Shown: positions 42,201 to 46,336 of the stretch, piece by piece
How the letters are laid out: each line of letters opens with the position of its first letter
Position numbering within the stretch: position 1 is the stretch's first letter
Assembly: GCA_018303205.1 (NCBI GenBank)
Contig: JAGVYP010000064.1
Location: 1-46,336, forward strand
Source of the DNA: Candidatus Woesearchaeota archaeon
GTDB taxonomy: Archaea; Nanobdellota; Nanobdellia; Woesearchaeales; JAGWAF01
DNA: 46,336 nucleotides
Direction: 5' to 3'
Position numbers and translations under genes: made by a program
The notes under the pieces: generated by a model
The model's input: only the letters and a program-made list of their open reading frames with translations
Databases searched by the model: none
What the model was told of the DNA's origin: nothing

Positions 42201-42240
42201 CCCTTATAACATCTAGGTATATAACACTTTGGTATATACT
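42201..42240 (-). promoter_or_regulatory. Promoter region with direct repeats
   Basis: TATA-like boxes GTTATAAGGG and GTTATATACC on the minus strand, with the 8-bp direct repeat GGTATATA at 42216-42223 and 42231-42238 (plus-strand reading), spaced 15 bp. Closely spaced repeats over a promoter suggest a dimeric regulator. Confidence 0.45.
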
Positions 42241-42301
42241 ATATATGTTCACTACCTTATAAAATTTATAAGATTTAAAGAAAAGTGCCAGAAGAGGGCG
42301 A

Positions 42302-42391
42302 TCAAATTTTGATAAATTCTACACCTTTCTGACGCTCAAATGCTTTATCTCCTGTAACAAAGAGAAATCTTTTCACGAGCAAAGCAATACC
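42302..42391 (-). pseudogene. C-terminal remnant of a PIN toxin
   Basis: About 29 codons read GIALLVKRFLFVTGDKAFER then QKGVEFIKI and stop. This matches the end of VapC-type PIN domains (final Asp in VTGDKAFER). There is no start codon and the rest of the toxin is missing; the upstream 40 bp to the AbrB gene are unrelated. The remnant sits where the toxin of the AbrB antitoxin gene (42434-42655) would be. Confidence 0.7.
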
Positions 42392-42433
42392 CCATAGTCA
42401 AAAAAAGAAAAGTTTTGTTTTTTATGGTCTATT

Positions 42434-42655
42434 CTACTTTCTATGATTTTCAAGCAGTTTTCGTGTTGAGAGCATATCTTCCTTAGTTATTTTATTGGAT
42501 TTGCTAAATCTAAATAGTTCTTTGAGAGGATTCGTTTTTTTGATGATGTCTACAGCAATTTCTTGATCTTCTCCTAAATCAAGTTTTAGCACTTCTTCCT
42601 TTGGTATAATAAAACCCAGGGAATTTCCCCATTTTTTTGTTTTACAAGTGATCAT
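42434..42655 (-). CDS. AbrB/MazE-type antitoxin, toxin partner decayed
   Basis: 73 residues. The N-terminus KTKKWGNSLGFIIPKEEVLK is the swapped-hairpin AbrB pattern (WGNS-G-x-IPK). The C-terminus would bind a PIN toxin, but only a fragment of one remains downstream. A TATA-like GTATATTATG is upstream. It may be a stranded antitoxin that still represses or protects. Confidence 0.75.
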   Translation of the reverse strand: MITCKTKKWGNSLGFIIPKEEVLKLDLGEDQEIAVDIIKKTNPLKELFRFSKSNKITKEDMLSTRKLLENHRK

Positions 42656-42734
42656 GATTGTCTCATTCTGATAAAGTTAGTCATAATATACCTCTTTTTT
42701 ATTAAACATATCTAATCTTTCGATTGTTGAAGTA

Positions 42735-43121
42735 TTATCCCATAAATACAACATTCTTCAATCCTCTGAAATGCTTATCTCTACTTATGATCAAACATTG
42801 CAAGGCTTGTTGTTTTGTCAAGAGTACAGCGTCTATAAGACCAAAATCAGATTGTGTTTTTCTTTGCGTAAATCGATGTTCTGCTGCAGAAATCCAATCC
42901 TTTTCTTCTATCTTCATGATTGTTGAATTGGCTCTAATAATTTTAAGTATTTCATCAAAGTTCTGGTTGTTTTTTAGTGTCCACCCTTTTATCTCTGCAA
43001 GACAGCATTCAACTGTTAAAAAGCGATTTTGAGAGTCAAGAAATAATTTTTTAAGAATCTCACCTTTTTTTGAACCTAAAAAGTATTCCACCCAAGCATA
43101 GCTATCAATAATGTAAATCAT
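42735..43121 (-). CDS. vapC: PIN-domain toxin (VapC)
   Basis: 128 residues. Asp6 in YIIDSYAWVEYFLGS, Glu in TVECCLAEIKG, Asp in DFGLIDAVLLTKQ and Asp in IISRDKHFRGL give the four acidic PIN residues. It sits 3 nt after the AbrB-type antitoxin gene, the usual order. Endoribonuclease toxin by family. Confidence 0.85.
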   Translation of the reverse strand: MIYIIDSYAWVEYFLGSKKGEILKKLFLDSQNRFLTVECCLAEIKGWTLKNNQNFDEILKIIRANSTIMKIEEKDWISAAEHRFTQRKTQSDFGLIDAVLLTKQQALQCLIISRDKHFRGLKNVVFMG

Positions 43122-43124
43122 GGT

Positions 43125-43325
43125 TCACCAAAAAGTCCTATGACCCTCTTTGTCTTCTTTAAAAGACTTTGAACCTTTGCAGATTCCAAAACCGTTGATA
43201 TACTCTTTTTTTATGAGGTTAAGTTCTGCTTTATCTCCTCCTCTTAGATTAAGCTCTTTTAGCTTTTCAGCAGGTAAAATAATTCCTATAGAATTTCCCC
43301 ATTTTTTTAATTCGACTTCAACCAT
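43125..43325 (-). CDS. vapB: AbrB-type antitoxin (VapB)
   Basis: 66 residues from ATG 43325 (MVEVELKKWGNSIGIILPAE). WGNS-G-IILP marks the AbrB fold. A longer in-frame start at 43370 would begin before the TATA box (CTTTAAATAG, about 43348-43357), so 43325 fits a leaderless start. It pairs with the following PIN gene. Confidence 0.8.
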   Translation of the reverse strand: MVEVELKKWGNSIGIILPAEKLKELNLRGGDKAELNLIKKEYINGFGICKGSKSFKEDKEGHRTFW

Positions 43326-43372
43326 GTTTAAACATAATGTATAACTCCTATTTAAAGGTTTGCTTTCCATTT

Positions 43373-44218
43373 TTATTCTTCCTTTTCCGAATCAAAGCTA
43401 TCCAGCGGACTTTTTACTTTCAACATGCTCGGCTTGACAAGATGAACATAGACCATGGTAGTATCAGCATCCTTATGTCCCATTAAAACCTGTACAATCT
43501 GCAAGGCATTACCTTCTTCAATCAAATGCGTAGCAAAAGAATGACGCAACGTATGAGGGTGCACATTTTTGCCAAGCTTTGCTTTCTTTGAAGCGTTCTT
43601 TAAAATTTCCTGAACTGTTCTCACATGAACAGATAATCCTTTTCTACCCTCAAATACAAAATCATGTTTTTCTTTCCCATCAATATGTTTTTTCAAATCA
43701 TCAACCAATTTCTCAGCAAGAATAAACAGTCTATCTTTTCTATATTTGCCTTGCCTCACCCAACCCATCTTATTTTCAAAATCCAAATCACGAACACGCA
43801 AATGAACAAGCTCACTCACTCTCAAACCAGCACTATACAACAATTTAATCATCAGTTTGTGTTTTTCATTTTCAATAACAGAAAATAACCGTACAACTTC
43901 ATCTTTACTCAACACTTCAGGCAGTCTTTGAGGAACTTTCGCATACGGCAACTTCACAAAAATCATTCTTTTATTCAATATTTCTTCCAGAGCAAACTTC
44001 ACAGCTTGCAAATGCACATTGAGCGTACTTTTTGCTTTCTCATGATCAGCTAACCACAACAAATATCGCTTTACATCATATCTTGTTATAGTTTTCAAAT
44101 CTTCTTTCTCTTTCATAAACAGCAAAAACTTCTTCAAACAGAACAAATAGGTCTTAATCGTTCTTTCACTATACCCTCTGCGTTGCATTTCTTGTCGAAC
44201 TAAATATGATAGGTCCAT
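43373..44218 (-). CDS. Tyrosine recombinase (XerA/integron-integrase-like)
   Basis: 281 residues. SAM-like N-domain (about 1-95) and catalytic domain with Arg133 (GLRVSEL), Lys158 (GKYRKDR), His222-Arg225 (HPHTLRHSF), His248 (LMGHKD) and nucleophile Tyr257 (TTMVYVHL). The C-terminus KVKSPLDS resembles the VRSPLDAL end of integron integrases, and LRVRDLDF is also shared, but the extra patch that marks IntI between the Lys and His motifs is not seen. It is read away from the cassette array at 44473-46336. Archaeal XerA resolves chromosome dimers, so the role may be either. Confidence 0.9.
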   Translation of the reverse strand: MDLSYLVRQEMQRRGYSERTIKTYLFCLKKFLLFMKEKEDLKTITRYDVKRYLLWLADHEKAKSTLNVHLQAVKFALEEILNKRMIFVKLPYAKVPQRLPEVLSKDEVVRLFSVIENEKHKLMIKLLYSAGLRVSELVHLRVRDLDFENKMGWVRQGKYRKDRLFILAEKLVDDLKKHIDGKEKHDFVFEGRKGLSVHVRTVQEILKNASKKAKLGKNVHPHTLRHSFATHLIEEGNALQIVQVLMGHKDADTTMVYVHLVKPSMLKVKSPLDSFDSEKEE

Positions 44219-44472
44219 GTTTTGATCAAAATATCTAAATCTATCACCTTAAAATGTGCTTCGCCTGATTTTCCGCAATACTTTCAAAAAAACAGAAACC
44301 TTTCCAACACAACCCAAAAACTTTACGGCTTTTCAACAAAAACCAGAATATTTCACGACTTTTCCGGAAGAACAGATTACACCAATATGAACCTCAGAAT
44401 CCCCCATTCCCAGCCTTTTAGCCCCTCACAAGCCTGCCTCTACGTATATAAAGAGTTAAACTCAATCGCTAC
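44219..44472. other. Intergenic region between recombinase and first cassette
   Basis: No supported gene. It holds direct-repeat-like blocks ACTTTACGGCTTTTC (about 44319) and ATTTCACGACTTTTC (about 44350), and ATTTTCCGCAATACTTTC, that could be recombinase-binding sites (an attI-like region). It must also contain the promoter of the recombinase gene. Confidence 0.35.
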
Positions 44473-44481
44473 GGGGCACCT
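44473..44481. repeat. Left inverted-repeat arm of cassette 1
   Basis: GGGGCACCT here pairs with AGGTGCCCC at 44927-44935, on the other side of the 95-residue gene. It is upstream of the TATA-like CTTTTTATATC (about 44528), so it is not part of that gene's transcript. Confidence 0.5.
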
Positions 44482-44559
44482 TTCTCCTTTTACTCTATTG
44501 CTCACTATGATCATTTTCTTAGGTAATCTTTTTATATCTCCTTCAATATAATCCAATTT

Positions 44560-44847
44560 ATGGTAGAAACTTTCAAATCCCAACCACCAGGTGAGTTAGA
44601 AGTACAAGTAAAACTAGGTATCTTTGAACGTGAAACAATAGGAGGAAGTCCTAGGCGTCAAGTGACTCGTTGTGAGGGTGTTCAGGTTTCAGCTGGAGAT
44701 GAATCCATTAAATATTGGGCAGGTGTGGATTATCCTGAAGGACATTACTCAAATATTCTAGAAGAACTTAGAAGACTTGCAGATCAAAATATTCCATATG
44801 ACGAATTAGCAGGGAGAGTAGATGATTTTCTTTGTGACTTAGATTAA
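44560..44847 (+). CDS. Cassette gene 1: small acidic protein, unknown function
   Basis: 95 residues. Starts MVETFKSQPPGELEVQVKLG; beta strands near ELEVQVKLGIFE and RCEGVQVSAGD, then YPEGHYSNILEELRRLADQN and a helix-rich acidic end. No known domain. Own TATA-like box about 25-30 bp upstream. Followed by spacer element 44919-45027. Confidence 0.55.
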   Translation: MVETFKSQPPGELEVQVKLGIFERETIGGSPRRQVTRCEGVQVSAGDESIKYWAGVDYPEGHYSNILEELRRLADQNIPYDELAGRVDDFLCDLD

Positions 44848-44918
44848 TTCATAATACAAAATTAATAAATTACTTTCAAAGAAGTTAGTATTGGATAAAA
44901 AAATAACCCTTCTTTTTA

Positions 44919-45027
44919 CGACGACTAGGTGCCCCTCCGCGACTTTCTCGCTATTCGCTCGAACTTTTATTTCATAAAAGGAGTTTAATATGCATTATAT
45001 GAAATTTGAGGTCAGGCCTACGACGAC
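44919..45027 (+). repeat. Inter-cassette spacer 1 (recombination-site-like)
   Basis: 109 bp starting CGACGACTAGG and ending GGCCTACGACGAC; GC-rich against A/T-rich surroundings. The start carries AGGTGCCCC (right arm of cassette 1); the end carries TTTGAGGTCAGGCC (45005-45018), the left arm of cassette 2. The middle has TTTCTCGCTATTCGCTCG. Its length and position are like an integron attC site, but the GTTRRRY core was not found. Confidence 0.5.
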
Positions 45028-45103
45028 GTTTAATTAGGTCACTTCGTTCCATTATTTTTACGGGCAGGAAATCTTTAAATACTTCTTTCCTTTTATTATT
45101 TTT

Positions 45104-45463
45104 ATGTCTGGTCAATTACCATCTACAGTAGAATTAGTTCGTCCTGGAACATATAAACTAGATCCAGGATTATACTCAACATTAGAAACATTTGACTACA
45201 GAGGAAAAACTTTTGTTCTTGATACAATTCCAGGAGTTTCAGATCTGGATCAAGGAGGTTGTTATGTAGGAGATCATACTAAAGGTGATTCAAAAGTTCC
45301 AAAATTAATGGTAGATCGTAAATCTATTTTTAGAGTAAAACAAAAAGATGGTTATACAATTGATGGAACTGTTGTTGAAGAAGTAACAGATGTGAACCTA
45401 GCTAAACATGTTCTAGATGCCAGATTAAAAGAATTAAGTAGCGATATTCCAGGTATAGAATAA
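45104..45463 (+). CDS. Cassette gene 2: small soluble protein, unknown function
   Basis: 119 residues (MSGQLPSTVELVRPGTYKLD...). It appears beta-rich (TFDYRGKTFVLDTIPG, SIFRVKQKDGYTIDGTVVEE) with a C-terminal helix (NLAKHVLDARLKEL). No known domain. Own TATA box CTTTAAATAC (45074-45083) with a leaderless-type distance. Flanked by arms TTTGAGGTCAGGCC (45005) and GGCCTGACCTCAAA (45505), and CGGGCAGGAAAT (45061) with ATTTCCTGCCCG (45487). Confidence 0.6.
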   Translation: MSGQLPSTVELVRPGTYKLDPGLYSTLETFDYRGKTFVLDTIPGVSDLDQGGCYVGDHTKGDSKVPKLMVDRKSIFRVKQKDGYTIDGTVVEEVTDVNLAKHVLDARLKELSSDIPGIE

Positions 45464-45496
45464 AAGATTTACGAAACTAATTCTTCATTTCCTGCC

Positions 45497-45599
45497 CGAC
45501 GACTGGCCTGACCTCAAACTCTCACTTTCGTTCGCCCTCTTTATCAGTCGGGTCATATAATACAAATTATGCACAATTTTTAGATTTGAGAACGACGAC
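45497..45599 (+). repeat. Inter-cassette spacer 2 (recombination-site-like)
   Basis: 103 bp from CGACGACTGGCCTGACC to GAACGACGAC. The start holds the right arm of cassette 2 (GGCCTGACCTCAAA), the end the left arm of cassette 3 (TTATGCAC, then TTTTTAGATTTGAGA at 45577-45591). Also a CTCAAA/TTTGAG pairing across the spacer and a CCCGAC...GTCGGG pairing. Confidence 0.5.
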
Positions 45600-45711
45600 G
45601 GACGAAAAAGCCCCTCTAACCACTTCCCCGACTATCCATTTGCTCATTAGAAAATCGACACATTAATAAATACCAAAACTTAAAAATCAATAAATCAGAG
45701 GTGTCATACTC

Positions 45712-46149
45712 ATGGAAGAAAAATCAAACTTTGTCATACTATCATTAGTTGCGATCGTAGCAATAGTATCTTTGGTTTTACTCGTTACAGGAATTCAAAC
45801 AGTTATACCAGTTGCTTCTTTACCGACAGATACTGTAGGTCAAGGTACTGTTTCAACAAAAATACTACCTGCTAAGGGAAATTTGTGTGGTGCCAGGTGT
45901 AATGGAGGTGGAAGTGTTTATTGTGCGCAATTTTCAACCAATAAAAAATGTACATCCTGTAATTTAGTAAGAATAACTACTACAATATTTGATAGTGAAT
46001 TTGCGGAAATTATTCCTTCAATACCATCAGAAGAAAGAAGAATAATAGAAGAAACAGTATATGACTATGCTTGTGGTTCTGAGAGTGGCGGTATCGATGG
46101 TCGCACATGGGAAACTGATACTCCTACTGCTAATACTAATTGGATTTAA
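45712..46149 (+). CDS. Cassette gene 3: membrane-anchored secreted protein with Cys motifs
   Basis: 145 residues. One N-terminal TM helix (residues 6-28, FVILSLVAIVAIVSLVLLV) and an exported domain with cysteines in LCGARCNGGGSVYC, KKCTSCNL and YACGSES, likely disulfide-bonded. GAGGTG Shine-Dalgarno before ATG. Flanked by arms TTTTTAGATTTGAGA (45577) / TCTCAAATCTAAAAA (46225), AAAAAGCCCC (45605) / GGGGCTTTTT (46161) and TTATGCAC (45567) / GTGCATAA (46269). Confidence 0.65.
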   Translation: MEEKSNFVILSLVAIVAIVSLVLLVTGIQTVIPVASLPTDTVGQGTVSTKILPAKGNLCGARCNGGGSVYCAQFSTNKKCTSCNLVRITTTIFDSEFAEIIPSIPSEERRIIEETVYDYACGSESGGIDGRTWETDTPTANTNWI

Positions 46150-46261
46150 CTAACTTTTCGGGGGCTTTTTCCCTCCGTATTTTTGGTCAGAAACTTTCCC
46201 TAAGTTTCTTCCTTTTTTTCTCCGTCTCAAATCTAAAAACTCGATCTTCGATCGGTCGTTG

Positions 46262-46336
46262 CGACGACGTGCATAAGAGGGCTTATGCACAATCACTAGG
46301 ACGCCTTTTATCTTTTTCCTTTTATTGTCGACTTTG
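46262..46336 (+). repeat. Inter-cassette spacer 3 (truncated by window end)
   Basis: Begins CGACGACGTGCATAAG. A perfect 9-bp hairpin GTGCATAAG-AGGG-CTTATGCAC (46269-46290) follows. The second boundary lies beyond the window, so another cassette probably follows. Confidence 0.45.

Noticed and set aside
42724-43032. Plus-strand open frame over the vapC gene
   Set aside because: It is the antisense of a clear PIN domain gene and has no promoter or Shine-Dalgarno site.
44222-44551. Open frame between recombinase and cassette 1
   Set aside because: No Shine-Dalgarno or TATA at its start, and a composition like intergenic DNA; treated as a possible attachment region.
44919-45599. Classical integron attC sites
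   Set aside because: The seven-base GTTRRRY/RYYYAAC cores could not be found at the expected places, so I call the spacers attC-like in layout only.

Overview
This 46.3-kb window looks like part of a small-genome archaeon of the DPANN type, most like Woesearchaeota or Pacearchaeota. That placement is inferred from gene content, not from a marker tree. Archaeal marks are transcription factor B, ribosomal protein eS1, the KEOPS kinase Bud32, TATA boxes about 25 bp before leaderless starts, and bulge-helix-bulge tRNA introns. Mixed in are bacterial-type genes: GyrB, fused RibBA, FolB/FolK, MsrB and a SpoIIE-type phosphatase. Intergenic DNA is very A/T-rich. Most genes are short, many overlap by the 4-nt ATGA junction, and strong Shine-Dalgarno sites (GGAGG or GAGGTG) appear where the start is not leaderless.

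Layout. 1-2615: operon of a winged-helix protein, a glutamate-cysteine-ligase-like enzyme split across two frames, and a class II glutamine-amidotransferase-like hydrolase. 2617-5770: RibBA, then two toxin-antitoxin-like modules (RHH-Fic with a P-loop NTPase; RHH-PIN) with palindromic operators. 5890-7700: a structured RNA element, TFB, and two tRNAs. 7797-18570: AI-2E-type membrane protein, PHP hydrolase, lipoproteins, FolB/FolK, tRNA-Val, MsrB, M1 aminopeptidase and ParA. 18800-29980: rhodanese, methyltransferases, a YgfZ-like protein, HisS, PRPP synthetase, a RelE toxin with a convergent antitoxin, Bud32, a SpoIIE phosphatase and several unknowns. 30025-41570: tRNA-Pro, a second copy of the structured RNA, eS1, DUF475, GyrB, DUF1385, zinc and cysteine-rich proteins, Nudix and a UbiA prenyltransferase. 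41600-46336: an accessory island with four tiny overlapping genes, VapBC modules (one broken), a tyrosine recombinase and an array of small gene cassettes.

The strongest unusual signals are these. (1) Beside the recombinase, three small same-strand genes each have their own promoter and each sit between cassette-specific inverted repeats. They are separated by spacers of about 105 bp that begin and end with CGACGAC, an integron-like but non-classical layout. (2) Three of four tRNA genes carry an intron at the same T-loop position (59/60). (3) Two copies of a covarying structured RNA lie 40-44 nt downstream of the stop codons of TFB and eS1. (4) There are several dispersed non-coding repeat families: a roughly 160-190 bp A/T-rich unit with a GTTAGGCACAAGG box, a TGTCAAAAA-ended hairpin element, and a 274-bp inverted-repeat element flanked by a direct repeat.
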